From: JAENVT01 sp963773085
GTDB taxonomy: Bacteria > Actinomycetota > Acidimicrobiia > Acidimicrobiales > Ilumatobacteraceae
Assembly (NCBI GenBank): GCA_963773085.1
Contig: CAVYZS010000011.1
Coordinates: forward strand, 434,001 to 498,000
Length of the DNA stretch: 64,000 nt
Direction of reading: 5' to 3'
Below, one piece after another: positions 1-8,213 of the stretch. Made by a program: the position numbers and the translations under genes. Numbering within the stretch: position 1 is the stretch's first letter; each line of letters opens with the position of its first letter. Below the pieces are notes generated by a model. It saw nothing but the letters and a program-made list of their open reading frames with translations. It made no database searches and was not told where the DNA came from.

Positions 1-648
1 TGCGTCGGCTGTCGCCTGGCGAACGCATCCGCCGGACAGCGCCTGACCGAGCTGAGCATCGGACTGGATGGGGACTCCATCGCGCTTGGGGATCTCGTGA
101 AAGCCGATGTTGTCGCCCTGTGGGCCTTGGGCGAACCGAACCATGAACCTCATGCAGATGTTCGGGTGATCGATGTTGCACGTGAAGGTCGAACGGGAAA
201 ACACGTGGTAGACGCCCGGGTCCGGCTGGCCGAAGCGCCCTGACACCCGGTACGTCCTGACCGTGACTTCGTTGCTGTCGACGATCCACACCCGCATCCG
301 GTTCTTGGAGTAGACGACCCGCCGACCGACACCGGACAGGAACGGCACGCCGGTATCCGGCGGCGCGATCGGCTCCGTCGTCGTCGGTTCCTCGGTCGGT
401 GGCGGCGGCAGTGTGGGGGTTTCCTGAATGCTGCTGCCCCTGGTGGCAGGTGCAGGAGCATCGGCGGGTGCGATGTTCGAGGCGATCGGGGCGTCGACAG
501 CGCCGCCGTCGACAACCGTCGTCGAGGTCGTCGAGGTCGTCGACGTGGTGGGTGGAACCGCCGAGACGACGGACGACGGCGCGCCCGCGCTCACCCACAG
601 CGCCACGCCGCCCACGAGCAGCGCTACAACTCGAAACCTCGACCTCAC
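1..648 (-). CDS. L,D-transpeptidase (YkuD), 3' end cut by window edge
   Basis: An open frame runs 216 codons from a GTG at 648 to the window edge without a stop. The product starts with a signal-like stretch (VALLVGGVALWVSAGA, residues 7-22), followed by a Thr/Pro/Ala-rich linker (about 30-100). It then has a domain that aligns by eye with the second L,D-transpeptidase at 36.3-37.3 kb: GRRVVYSKNRMRVWIVD, IGFHEIP and the catalytic block LSGGCVRQ, where the Cys would be the nucleophile. Enzymes of this family make 3-3 peptidoglycan cross-links outside the membrane. Only about 9 residues follow the catalytic Cys before the edge, so roughly 15-25 residues are probably missing. It lies 34 nt downstream of valS on the same strand and may be cotranscribed. 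The GTG start has no clear Shine-Dalgarno sequence. Confidence 0.85.
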   Translation of the reverse strand, partial: MRSRFRVVALLVGGVALWVSAGAPSSVVSAVPPTTSTTSTTSTTVVDGGAVDAPIASNIAPADAPAPATRGSSIQETPTLPPPPTEEPTTTEPIAPPDTGVPFLSGVGRRVVYSKNRMRVWIVDSNEVTVRTYRVSGRFGQPDPGVYHVFSRSTFTCNIDHPNICMRFMVRFAQGPQGDNIGFHEIPKRDGVPIQSDAQLGQALSGGCVRQATADA

Positions 649-682
649 CGTGAGAAGGCTAGTGGGCTGGTCTTGCGTCCGT

Positions 683-3238
683 CTATGGAGCCAGGCGGAC
701 TGCAATCAGCAATGTTTCAGCCTCCGACGAGGTGAACTGAGCGATGCTGCCGGCCTCTGCCAGATCGGTGCGGCACGCCTCGATGGCCGCCAGCGTCGCC
801 GGAGGGCCGTCGACGATCAGTTCGTCGACGGTTGCCCGCTGGCTGAGCTTGGCCTCGGTCTTGGCCCTCCGCACCGTGGCAAGCACCTCGCTGACGGGGA
901 CGAGCATCGAGACGTCGCCCAGCGAGACCAGCGGCTGGGCGTCGGGCCATGCCGAGCTGTGCACCGAGCCCTGCCGCCACCAGCTCCACACCTCTTCGGT
1001 GACGAACGGCAGGAACGGGGCGAACAAACGATGAATGATGTCGAGCGCCTGGCGCAGCGCCGCACGAGCGGATTGGGCCGCATCGTCGCCCTGCGTCCCG
1101 TAGGCGCGGCCCTTGACCAACTCGACGTAGTCGTCGCAGAACCACCAGAAGAACGCCTCGGTGCGTTCGATCGCCCTGGCATAGTCGAACTCGTCGAACG
1201 CTCGGGTCGCCTCGTCGATGACGTCGGCCAGGCGGGCGAGCATTGCTCGATCGATTGCGGCGGTGGGTACTGCCTCGGCTGGAGGCTCTCCGAATCCGAG
1301 CACGAACTTGGTGGCGTTGAGCAGCTTGGTACACAGCTTGCGCCCGATCTTCATCTGCCCCTCGTCGAAAGCCGTGTCGACCCCCGGTCGTGCAGACGCC
1401 GACCAGTAGCGGACGGCGTCGGTGCCGTATTCCTCCAACGGTTTGACCGGCGTGACGACGTTGCCCTTGCTCTTCGACATCTTCTTGCGGTCGGGGTCGA
1501 GGATCCAACCGGAGATCGCCGCGTTCGTCCACGGCAGGCAGCCGTGTTCGTGGTGACTGCGCACGATGCTGCCGAACAGCCAGGTGCGGATGATGTCGTG
1601 GCTCTGCGGGCGCAGGTCCATCGGAAAGACGTGCGAGAACATCTCGGGGTCGTCGAGCCAGCCACCGGCGATGTGCGGTGTCAACGACGACGTCGCCCAG
1701 GTATCCATCACGTCGGGATCACCGATGAACCCGCCCGGCTTGCCGCGTTGGTCTTCGGTGTAACCCGCTGGACAAGTGACCGATGGGTCGAGCGGCAACT
1801 GGGCGTAGTCGGGCGTGAGGATCTCGTCGTACAACGGGCTGGCTTCGTCGTCGAGCCGGTACCAGAGCGGGATCGGCACGCCGAAGAACCTCTGCCGGCT
1901 GATCAGCCAATCGCCGTTCAACCCGCCGACCCAGTTCTGGTAGCGGTTGTGCATGTACGCCGGATGCCAGACAAGCTGCTCGCCACGCTCGAGTAGGTCA
2001 TTGCGCAATACGTCGTCGCGACCACCGTTGCGGATGTACCACTGGCGAGTGGCGACGATCTCCAGTGGCCGCGAACCTCGCTCGTAGTACTTCACCGGAT
2101 GGCTGATCGGGCGAGGCTCGCCGAGCATCTCCCCCGATTCGACGAGCAGGTCGACGATCCTGCGCTGTGCCTGCTTGGGGGCCAGGCCGGCAACCTGCGC
2201 ATAGGCGGCTTGCCCCCTCGGCGACGTGATCCAGTCGGGAGTATCCAGGGCCAGCCGACCGTCGAAGCCGATCAAGGCGCGCGACGGCAGGTTGAGCTCG
2301 CGCCACCAGGTGACGTCGGTGGTGTCGCCGAAGGTACAGATCATGGCTACGCCTGTGCCCTTGTCGGGGTCGGCCAGATGGTGGGCGAGCACCGGCACCT
2401 CGACGTCGAACAGGGGAGTGCGCACCGAGGTGCCGAACAGGGGTCGATAGCGCGGATCGTCGGGGTGGGCGACCATTGCCACACAACTTGCCAACAGTTC
2501 CGGGCGGGTCGTGTCGATGAACAGATCCCCGGCGTTGTCGGTTCGATGGAAGGCGACCTTGTGGTACGCACCGGGCACGTCGCGGTCTTCCATCTCGGCC
2601 TGGGCAACAGCGGTTCGTTCGTCGATGTCGTACAGCGTCGGGGCGTCCTGCTGGTACGCCTCGCCGCGCTCCAGGTTGTGGAGGAACGCCTGCTGGCTCG
2701 CCCGCTGGGAGCGTGCGCCGATGGTGGTGTAGAGGAGGGACCAGTCGATGGAGATGCCGAGGCGGCGGACGAGTTGTTCGAATACTTCCTCGTCGTCGTG
2801 GATCACGTCGTGGCAGAGGCGGACGAAGTTGGGACGGCTCACGGGGATGGCGCGGTGGTCTTTGGGAACGTCGCCGTTGTAGGGCGGCGTGAAAGCGGGG
2901 TCGTATGGCAGCGACGGGTCGCAACGAACACCGGTGACGTTCTGCACCCGTCGTTCGGTCGCCAGACCGTTGTCGTCCCATCCGATGGGATAGAACACGG
3001 TCTTGCCGCGCATGCGGTGGTAGCGGGCGATTGTGTCGGTGTGGGTGTAGCTGAACACATGGCCGATGTGCAACGCACCGCTGGCCGTCGGGGGTGGCGT
3101 GTCGATCGCAAACACCTGGTCGCGGCGTGCAGTGCGGTCGAAGCGGTAGGTGCCACTGGCCTCCCAGAACGGCATCCAACGGGCCTCGATACCGTCGAGC
3201 GACGGCTTGTCAGGAATGTTCGACGTGTGCTCAGACAT
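683..3238 (-). CDS. valS: Valyl-tRNA synthetase
   Basis: This class I aminoacyl-tRNA synthetase charges tRNA-Val in the cytoplasm. The 851-residue product has the HIGH motif at residues 57-60 (GALHIGHVFSYTHTD) and KMSKSKGNVV near residue 585. Between them lie the editing (CP1) region and the WLISRQRFFGVPIP signature, and the anticodon-binding region follows the KMSKS loop. The length suits the shorter actinobacterial/archaeal-type ValRS. The ATG at 3238 begins MSEHTSNIPDKPSL, the usual distance ahead of the catalytic core. An antitoxin gene starts divergently about 86 nt away. The long plus-strand frame opposite this gene is a GC-codon shadow. Confidence 0.97.
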   Translation of the reverse strand: MSEHTSNIPDKPSLDGIEARWMPFWEASGTYRFDRTARRDQVFAIDTPPPTASGALHIGHVFSYTHTDTIARYHRMRGKTVFYPIGWDDNGLATERRVQNVTGVRCDPSLPYDPAFTPPYNGDVPKDHRAIPVSRPNFVRLCHDVIHDDEEVFEQLVRRLGISIDWSLLYTTIGARSQRASQQAFLHNLERGEAYQQDAPTLYDIDERTAVAQAEMEDRDVPGAYHKVAFHRTDNAGDLFIDTTRPELLASCVAMVAHPDDPRYRPLFGTSVRTPLFDVEVPVLAHHLADPDKGTGVAMICTFGDTTDVTWWRELNLPSRALIGFDGRLALDTPDWITSPRGQAAYAQVAGLAPKQAQRRIVDLLVESGEMLGEPRPISHPVKYYERGSRPLEIVATRQWYIRNGGRDDVLRNDLLERGEQLVWHPAYMHNRYQNWVGGLNGDWLISRQRFFGVPIPLWYRLDDEASPLYDEILTPDYAQLPLDPSVTCPAGYTEDQRGKPGGFIGDPDVMDTWATSSLTPHIAGGWLDDPEMFSHVFPMDLRPQSHDIIRTWLFGSIVRSHHEHGCLPWTNAAISGWILDPDRKKMSKSKGNVVTPVKPLEEYGTDAVRYWSASARPGVDTAFDEGQMKIGRKLCTKLLNATKFVLGFGEPPAEAVPTAAIDRAMLARLADVIDEATRAFDEFDYARAIERTEAFFWWFCDDYVELVKGRAYGTQGDDAAQSARAALRQALDIIHRLFAPFLPFVTEEVWSWWRQGSVHSSAWPDAQPLVSLGDVSMLVPVSEVLATVRRAKTEAKLSQRATVDELIVDGPPATLAAIEACRTDLAEAGSIAQFTSSEAETLLIAVRLAP

Positions 3239-3292
3239 TGTCGTCCAAGGCTACCGATCGCAGGGCCGTGGAGGATTGCGAGATTCGGTGAG

Positions 3293-3327
3293 CATGTGTC
3301 CACATTGGATGCTAATGTGTGCACATG
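3293..3327. promoter_or_regulatory. Inverted repeat over the antitoxin start (candidate TA operator)
   Basis: Two 14-nt arms, CATGTGTCCACATT (3293-3306) and AATGTGTGCACATG (3314-3327), are inverted repeats matching at 12 of 14 positions with a 7-nt spacer. The right arm contains the antitoxin ATG, so a bound protein would block both transcription and initiation. PhD/YefM-type antitoxins commonly bind such palindromes to autoregulate their operon. The operator role is inferred from position and symmetry. Confidence 0.55.
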
Positions 3328-3588
3328 GATGTCGGTGTCCGCGAGCTGAAACAACACCTTTCCGACTACCTCGATCGCGCCGAACGGGGTCAGATCATCA
3401 CCATCACCGACCGGGGGCGTCCCAAGGTCCTCCTTGTACCACTGCCGGGTGGTGGCGATCGGTTGGCAGAAGGCATCGCCGAGGGCTGGATCACGCCTGC
3501 TGTGAAGCCAGGGTCACTCCGCGCCACTCGAAGATTTCGATCGGTGGAACCGATCGTCGATGTCCTCGATCGCGACCGCGGCGACTGA
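3325..3588 (+). CDS. PhD/YefM-family antitoxin (VapB partner)
   Basis: The 87-residue protein begins MDVGVRELKQHLSDYLDRAE and continues QIITITDRGRPKVLLVP, the standard PhD/YefM DNA-binding fold. The C-terminal tail (about 50-87) is the part expected to wrap the toxin. It would neutralise the PIN toxin encoded 8 nt downstream and repress the operon. ATG 3325 is preferred; an in-frame GTG at 3319 would add two residues. There is no Shine-Dalgarno sequence and the start lies inside the inverted repeat, so the message may be leaderless. Confidence 0.85.
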   Translation: MDVGVRELKQHLSDYLDRAERGQIITITDRGRPKVLLVPLPGGGDRLAEGIAEGWITPAVKPGSLRATRRFRSVEPIVDVLDRDRGD

Positions 3589-3596
3589 ATGCATCG

Positions 3597-4001
3597 ATGA
3601 CGACATACGTCGACTCGAGCGCTCTGCTCAAGAACTACTTCACCGAGCCCGACTCGTCGGCCGCCGAGCGCCTCCTGCGCAGCGACCCCGTTCTGGTCAC
3701 CAGCTGGGTGACGGTTGTCGAAGTTCGACGCAATCTCGCTTGTGCGTTGAGCGGCGCCGAGCTGAGGGAGGCCAAGGCGCAATTCACCGCGGACCTCGAG
3801 GCAATGGCACTGGTCGCCGTCGACGAGTCCGTATGTCGCGCCGCGGCCCAGATCGGTGAGCAGCTCGGCGTTCGGTCGCTCGACGCGATACAGCTGGCCA
3901 GCGCGCAGCGACTCGTCATTCCCGCTCTGCCGTTCGTCACGTTCGACCTCCGACAGGCCCAGGCCGCCCGGTCGCTCGGATTCACCGTGTTGGGCAGCTG
4001 A
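3597..4001 (+). CDS. vapC: PIN-domain toxin, VapC-type ribonuclease
   Basis: The 134-residue protein has the PIN acidic residues in order: D in TYVDSSALLK (residue 6), E in WVTVVEVRRN, D in SLDAIQLASA and D in FVTFD near the C-terminus. These bind Mg2+ for endoribonuclease activity, typically against tRNA or rRNA in this family. The start ATG 3597 lies 8 nt after the antitoxin stop, the usual tight TA spacing. The frame stays open further upstream, but that extension runs through the antitoxin gene and is not coding. The gene is convergent with the siroheme gene at 4012. Confidence 0.9.
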   Translation: MTTYVDSSALLKNYFTEPDSSAAERLLRSDPVLVTSWVTVVEVRRNLACALSGAELREAKAQFTADLEAMALVAVDESVCRAAAQIGEQLGVRSLDAIQLASAQRLVIPALPFVTFDLRQAQAARSLGFTVLGS

Positions 4002-4011
4002 CGAGTAACGG

Positions 4012-4572
4012 TCAAGGTCGACGCAGAGCAGCACGCACCCGGTCGGACCAGTCGATCGATTCTGTCGACACCCCGTTCGCCTGAAGCTCGCTTCGTTGCT
4101 CGGCGAGGGTGACGGCCGCTTGTGCGGCGCCGATCTCGCTGAGCCAGCCTTCGAGCTCTCCACGCAGGTGCGATGCCAGGGCCGGGCTCGCGCCTCCGGT
4201 GGCGACCGCCACGGTCACGGCCCCGTCGCGGGCGACCGCCGGCAGCGTGAAGGTGCAATTGGCCGGGTCGTCGGCGGAGTTCACCCAGATGCCTTGGCGG
4301 GTGGCATCGGAGGCGACGGTTGCATTCACCGTGGCGTCGTCGGTGGCGGTGATCACCAGCCGCGCCCCAAGCACATCGCCCCGCTCGTAGTCGCGGACCA
4401 CGACGCGCACCGGCAGGTCGTGGATCGCGGCCGCCACTGACGGGGCCACGACGGTGACCTGCGCATGGGCCTTGAGCAGGCCTTCGATCTTGCGCAGGGC
4501 GACTCGGCCGCCACCGACCACCAGTACGGGCACACCAGTGAGGTCGAGCATGATCGGGTAGTCGAACGCCAC
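4012..4572 (-). CDS. Precorrin-2 dehydrogenase / sirohydrochlorin ferrochelatase-like (CysG N-terminal, Met8 type)
   Basis: The 186-residue protein begins with a Rossmann fold (VPVLVVGGGRVALRKIEGLL, residues 14-33) and continues ITATDD, VNSADDPANCTFTLPA and ATGGASPALASHLR. These are the signatures of the NAD+-dependent precorrin-2 dehydrogenase domain of CysG/Met8. It would oxidise precorrin-2 to sirohydrochlorin and possibly insert Fe2+ to give siroheme. The C-terminal methyltransferase of full CysG is absent; that activity is encoded separately at 7468. It is divergent from cysH across a 69-nt AT-rich spacer, which fits coordinate control with sulfate assimilation. Start: GTG 4572. Confidence 0.9.
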   Translation of the reverse strand: MAFDYPIMLDLTGVPVLVVGGGRVALRKIEGLLKAHAQVTVVAPSVAAAIHDLPVRVVVRDYERGDVLGARLVITATDDATVNATVASDATRQGIWVNSADDPANCTFTLPAVARDGAVTVAVATGGASPALASHLRGELEGWLSEIGAAQAAVTLAEQRSELQANGVSTESIDWSDRVRAALRRP

Positions 4573-4583
4573 CTCGGCAGGCT

Positions 4584-4635
4584 ACCAATATGAATTACAC
4601 CAATCTTGATCGAATTAGTCGTAATTAGGTAGGAT
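4584..4635 (+). promoter_or_regulatory. Bidirectional regulatory region and leaderless promoter of the cys operon
   Basis: TTGATC (4606-4611), an 18-nt spacer and TAGGAT (4630-4635) form a sigma-70-like promoter. Its expected start point, 7 nt past the -10 box, is exactly the first base of the cysH GTG (4642), so the mRNA should be leaderless. The same AT-rich spacer holds AATTAC at 4593 and GTAATT at 4621 as inverted copies, plus GAATTAG between them. These are candidate sites for a sulfur-responsive repressor. The regulator's identity cannot be read from the sequence. Confidence 0.55.
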
Positions 4636-4641
4636 GCCGGG

Positions 4642-5295
4642 GTGAGCCTGCTCCAAGCCCCCGACAACGTCGAGCAGTTGCACCCATCGGAGGTGTTGCG
4701 CTGGGCGTTCGACACCTACGGCGTCGACAACGTGGCCATCACCTCGAGCTTCGAAGATGCCGTGCTGGTACATCTCGCCGTCAGCGCCGAGCCGGCTGCC
4801 GACATCGTGCTCCTCGATACGCAGTATCTCTTCGCCGAGACCTGGTGGCTGGTCGAGGAGATGCAGAACCGTTTCGACATCAAGTTGCGTGTCGTCACCC
4901 CTCGACCCGATGTGCACCGCGACAACCTGTGGCAGACCGACATCGAGGGCTGTTGTGCGGTACGCAAGGTCGAGCCGCTGAACCGGTCGCTCGCTGGCAA
5001 GGCTGCGTGGGTGACCGGGGTGCGCCGGGTCGACGGCCCGACCCGCGCCAACGCTCCCGTTGTCACGTTCGACATCAACCGCAACATGGTCAAGATCAAC
5101 CCCCTGGCCACGTGGACCGACGACGACATGGCGCTGTATGCCGAGATCAACCAGTTGCCGGTCAACCCGCTCAGTGCTCGCGGCTATCCATCGATCGGCT
5201 GCTGGCCGTGCACCCGTCCGGTTGCCGATGGCGAGGATCGTCGTGGTGGTCGGTGGGCAGGCAACACCAAGACCGAATGTGGGTTGCACGTATGA
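4642..5295 (+). CDS. cysH: Assimilatory APS reductase (4Fe-4S CysH)
   Basis: The 217-residue protein has the PAPS/APS reductase fold with SSFEDAVLVHL (about 35-45) as the modified P-loop region. The active-site motif ECGLH (C213) is at the C-terminus. It also has the CC pair at 104-105 and CWPC at 187-190, the cysteines that ligate a [4Fe-4S] cluster in bacterial enzymes that reduce APS rather than PAPS. It would reduce adenylylsulfate to sulfite using thioredoxin. The absence of an APS kinase (cysC) next to cysD/cysN fits an APS-type route. It is the first gene of cysH-cysD-cysN-SUMT, and its stop overlaps the cysD start in an ATGA. Confidence 0.93.
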   Translation: MSLLQAPDNVEQLHPSEVLRWAFDTYGVDNVAITSSFEDAVLVHLAVSAEPAADIVLLDTQYLFAETWWLVEEMQNRFDIKLRVVTPRPDVHRDNLWQTDIEGCCAVRKVEPLNRSLAGKAAWVTGVRRVDGPTRANAPVVTFDINRNMVKINPLATWTDDDMALYAEINQLPVNPLSARGYPSIGCWPCTRPVADGEDRRGGRWAGNTKTECGLHV

Positions 5296-6200
5296 ACGCC
5301 ACGGCCAGCCCTCATCTCGAATCGTTGGCCGATGAGGCAGTCACGATCATTCGCGAGGTCGCGACCGAGTGCGAGAATCCCGTGCTGCTGTTCAGCGGCG
5401 GCAAGGATTCGGCTGTGTTGCTGCACCTCGCGGTGCTGGCCTTTGCTCCCGCCCGGTTGCCGTTTCCCGTCATGCACGTCGACACCGGTCACAACTTCCC
5501 CGAGGTCATCGAATACCGCGACGAATTCGTGCAGCGGGTCGGTGCCAGGCTGGTGGTGGCCAGCGTGCAAGCCTCGATCGACACCGGTCGCGTCGTCGAG
5601 GACACGGGCCCGCGCGCCAGCCGCAACCGGCTGCAGTCGGTCACCCTGCTCGACGCCATCACCGAGCACGGATTCGACGCGGCCTTCGGCGGCGGCCGTC
5701 GTGACGAGGACAAGGCCCGCGCCAAGGAGCGCATCTTGTCGTTCCGCGATCGCCACGGTCGCTGGGATCCGCGCAACCAACGGCCGGAGCCGTGGGACGT
5801 GCTCAACGCACGCATTCGCAAAGGCGAGCAGCTGCGTGCCTTCCCGTTGAGCAATTGGACCGAGCTCGACATCTGGCAGTTCATCGCCGCCGAGCAGATC
5901 CCATTGCCGACGATCTACTACTCGCACCGGCGCGAGGTCGTTGCCCGCGACGGCATGTTGCTCGCCGTCGGTGGCCCGGTCGAACTCGAGCCTGGTGAGC
6001 AATCGTTCATCGAGACGGTTCGCTATCGCACGGTCGGCGACGCCAGCTGCACGGGCGCGGTCCGATCCGATGCGGCCAACATCGATGAAGTGATCGCCGA
6101 GGTTTCCGCGGCGCGCATCACCGAGCGCGGCGCAACCCGCGCCGACGACACCTTCAGCGAATCAGCCATGGAAGACCGAAAACGAGAGGGCTACTTCTGA
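5292..6200 (+). CDS. cysD: Sulfate adenylyltransferase subunit 2
   Basis: The 302-residue CysD is the small ATP-sulfurylase subunit, which forms APS from ATP and sulfate together with the GTPase CysN. The PP-loop is clear (LLFSGGKDSAVLLHL, about residues 33-47), followed by VMHVDTGHNFPEVIEYRD, AFGGGRRDEDKARAKER and FPLSNWTELDIWQF. All are diagnostic of CysD. It overlaps cysH by 4 nt, and its TGA shares one base with the cysN ATG, indicating translational coupling. The C-terminal MEDRKREGYF is typical of the family. Confidence 0.96.
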   Translation: MNATASPHLESLADEAVTIIREVATECENPVLLFSGGKDSAVLLHLAVLAFAPARLPFPVMHVDTGHNFPEVIEYRDEFVQRVGARLVVASVQASIDTGRVVEDTGPRASRNRLQSVTLLDAITEHGFDAAFGGGRRDEDKARAKERILSFRDRHGRWDPRNQRPEPWDVLNARIRKGEQLRAFPLSNWTELDIWQFIAAEQIPLPTIYYSHRREVVARDGMLLAVGGPVELEPGEQSFIETVRYRTVGDASCTGAVRSDAANIDEVIAEVSAARITERGATRADDTFSESAMEDRKREGYF

Positions 6201-7471
6201 TGAGCGCAGTTCACACACTTGGCGTTGCCCCACCCAGCATCGCAACGCTTCGCATCGCGACTGCCGGCAGCGTCGACGACGGCAAGAGCACCCTGATCGG
6301 TCGACTCCTGCACGACACCAAGACGGTGTTCGAGGACCAACTCGCCGCGGTCGAGAAGGCCAGCCGGCGATACGGCGACGGCGAGCGCAACCTGGCCCTG
6401 TTGACCGACGGTTTGCGTGCCGAACGCGAGCAGGGCATCACGATCGACGTCGCTCATCGTTACTTCGCGACGCCGCGGCGTAGCTTCATCGTCGCGGACA
6501 CACCGGGCCACGCGCAGTACACCCGCAACATGGTGACCGGCGCATCCACGGCAGATGTCGCCATCGTCTTGGTCGACGCCCGGCACGGCGTGCTCGAGCA
6601 GACCCGCCGTCATGCGTTCATCGCCTCGCTGCTCGGTGTGAAAGCGATTGCACTTGCCGTCAACAAGATGGATCTCGTCGAGTGGGACGAAGGCGAATTC
6701 GACTCCGTCGCCAAGGATCTCGCCGGGTATGTCGAGGCGCTGCCAACACCCGTGCTCGTCGTCGCCTTCCCGATCAGTGCGCTGCACGGCGACAACGTCG
6801 TGACGCTGTCCGATCGCTCGCCGTGGTACGAGGGTCCGGCCCTCTTGGAATGGTTGGAGACATTCGACGGTTCCGGCGTCGCCGAAACACCGGCGCGTCT
6901 CGACGTGCAACGCGTGATTCGTCCCCAAGGTTCCGACTTTCGTGGTGTTGCCGGTCGGTTGGCCGGCGGCACGCTCCGCGTCGGTGATCCCGTCACGGTG
7001 TTGCCGAGCGGGCGCACCAGCACGGTGTCGGGGATCCAGCGGTTCGGTCGAGAGATCGCAACTGCTGACGCGGGCCAGGCCATCACGGTGTCGTTGGCCG
7101 ACAACATCGACGTCGCCCGCGGCGACGTGCTGGTGGTCGGCGCCGCGCTGTCGACCGAGGCGGTGACCGGTCACGTGTGCTGGATGATCGATCAACCCCT
7201 GCGTGAAGGTTCGCGGTACTGGTTCAAGCATGGCACCCGTGTCGGTCGTGCCGTCGTCGAAGCAGTCGAGTACCGCCACGACGTGCACACCCTCGAGCCG
7301 GTTGCCGCCGACCGGATCGCGCTCAATGATCTGGCGATGGTGCGCTTGTCGCTGAGCGAGCCGATCGTTGCCTCGCCCTACGAGCTCAGTCGCGAGGGTG
7401 GTCGCCTCATCCTGGTCGACGAGGCGACCAACTCCACCGCTGGCGCCATGATGATCACGGTCGCTGCGTGA
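6200..7471 (+). CDS. cysN: Sulfate adenylyltransferase subunit 1 (GTPase)
   Basis: The 423-residue protein is an EF-Tu-like GTPase. G1 is GSVDDGKST (about 24-32), G3 is DTPGHAQYTRNM and G4 is NKMDL. It lacks a CysC (APS kinase) C-terminal fusion; at 423 residues it is a stand-alone CysN. GTP hydrolysis by CysN drives the unfavourable APS synthesis catalysed by CysD. It begins in the cysD stop codon and its own stop overlaps the next gene in a GTGA, so all four genes of the operon are coupled. Confidence 0.96.
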   Translation: MSAVHTLGVAPPSIATLRIATAGSVDDGKSTLIGRLLHDTKTVFEDQLAAVEKASRRYGDGERNLALLTDGLRAEREQGITIDVAHRYFATPRRSFIVADTPGHAQYTRNMVTGASTADVAIVLVDARHGVLEQTRRHAFIASLLGVKAIALAVNKMDLVEWDEGEFDSVAKDLAGYVEALPTPVLVVAFPISALHGDNVVTLSDRSPWYEGPALLEWLETFDGSGVAETPARLDVQRVIRPQGSDFRGVAGRLAGGTLRVGDPVTVLPSGRTSTVSGIQRFGREIATADAGQAITVSLADNIDVARGDVLVVGAALSTEAVTGHVCWMIDQPLREGSRYWFKHGTRVGRAVVEAVEYRHDVHTLEPVAADRIALNDLAMVRLSLSEPIVASPYELSREGGRLILVDEATNSTAGAMMITVAA

Positions 7472-8202
7472 TCTCGCTGGTCGGCGCTGGTCCGGGTGAT
7501 CCGGAGCTGTTGACCATCCGCGGGTTGCGCCGATTGCAGGACGCCGACGTCGTGGTGCACGATGCGCTCGTCGGCACTGGTGTGATCGCCCTCGTGCGGC
7601 CCGACGCTGAACTCATCGATGTCGGCAAGCGCCCGGGTGCCCCCGTTCCGCAGGAGTTGATCAACGAGTTGCTGGTCCAACTGGCGCGCAGCGGTCGCAA
7701 CATCGTCCGCCTCAAGGGGGGCGATCCCTTCGTCTTCGGACGCGGTGGCGAAGAAGCGCTGGCTCTTTCAGCGGCAGGACTCGACTTCGAGGTCGTCCCC
7801 GGCGTGTCGTCGGTGATCGCCGCCCCCGCCGCGGCCGGCATCCCGGTGACGCATCGCGGTGTCAGCGCCTCGTTCACTGTGGTCACCGGACACCGGCAAC
7901 GCGGCGAGACGGCGGTCAATTGGCAAGCCCTGGCTCAGGCCGGTGGCACCATCGTGGTGTTGATGGGAGTTGCGCAACGGCGCACGATCGCCGATGCCCT
8001 GATCGAGGGCGGGTTGCCCCCCGACACACCCGTGGCGGCCATTCGCAACGCGACGTCGAGTGAGCAACTCGTCGTGCGGTGCGCGTTGTCGGAGCTCGCC
8101 GACGCGCTGGTCGAATCACCTGCGACCATCGTGATCGGCGCGGTCGCCGCGTTCGACGTGACGGGTGAATTCATCCGGGGGCTGGCGGTCGCCGACACGT
8201 AG
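7468..8202 (+). CDS. cobA: Uroporphyrinogen-III C-methyltransferase (SUMT)
   Basis: The 244-residue SAM-dependent methyltransferase begins with the family signature VGAGPGDPELLTIRGLR (residues 5-21). It continues VRLKGGDPFVFGRGGEE and PGVSSVIAAPAAAGIPVTHR. It converts uroporphyrinogen III to precorrin-2, the substrate of the dehydrogenase at 4012. Its place as the last cistron of the cys operon implies siroheme supply for sulfite reduction, although a cobalamin role cannot be excluded. Start: GTG 7468, overlapping the cysN stop by 4 nt. Confidence 0.94.
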   Translation: MISLVGAGPGDPELLTIRGLRRLQDADVVVHDALVGTGVIALVRPDAELIDVGKRPGAPVPQELINELLVQLARSGRNIVRLKGGDPFVFGRGGEEALALSAAGLDFEVVPGVSSVIAAPAAAGIPVTHRGVSASFTVVTGHRQRGETAVNWQALAQAGGTIVVLMGVAQRRTIADALIEGGLPPDTPVAAIRNATSSEQLVVRCALSELADALVESPATIVIGAVAAFDVTGEFIRGLAVADT

Positions 8203-8213
8203 GCTGGCGGGCC

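Noticed and set aside
428..1996. Long plus-strand open frame (over 500 codons) opposite valS
   Set aside because: It is antisense to the clearly conserved valyl-tRNA synthetase and has the Arg/Val/His-rich composition typical of GC-codon shadow frames.
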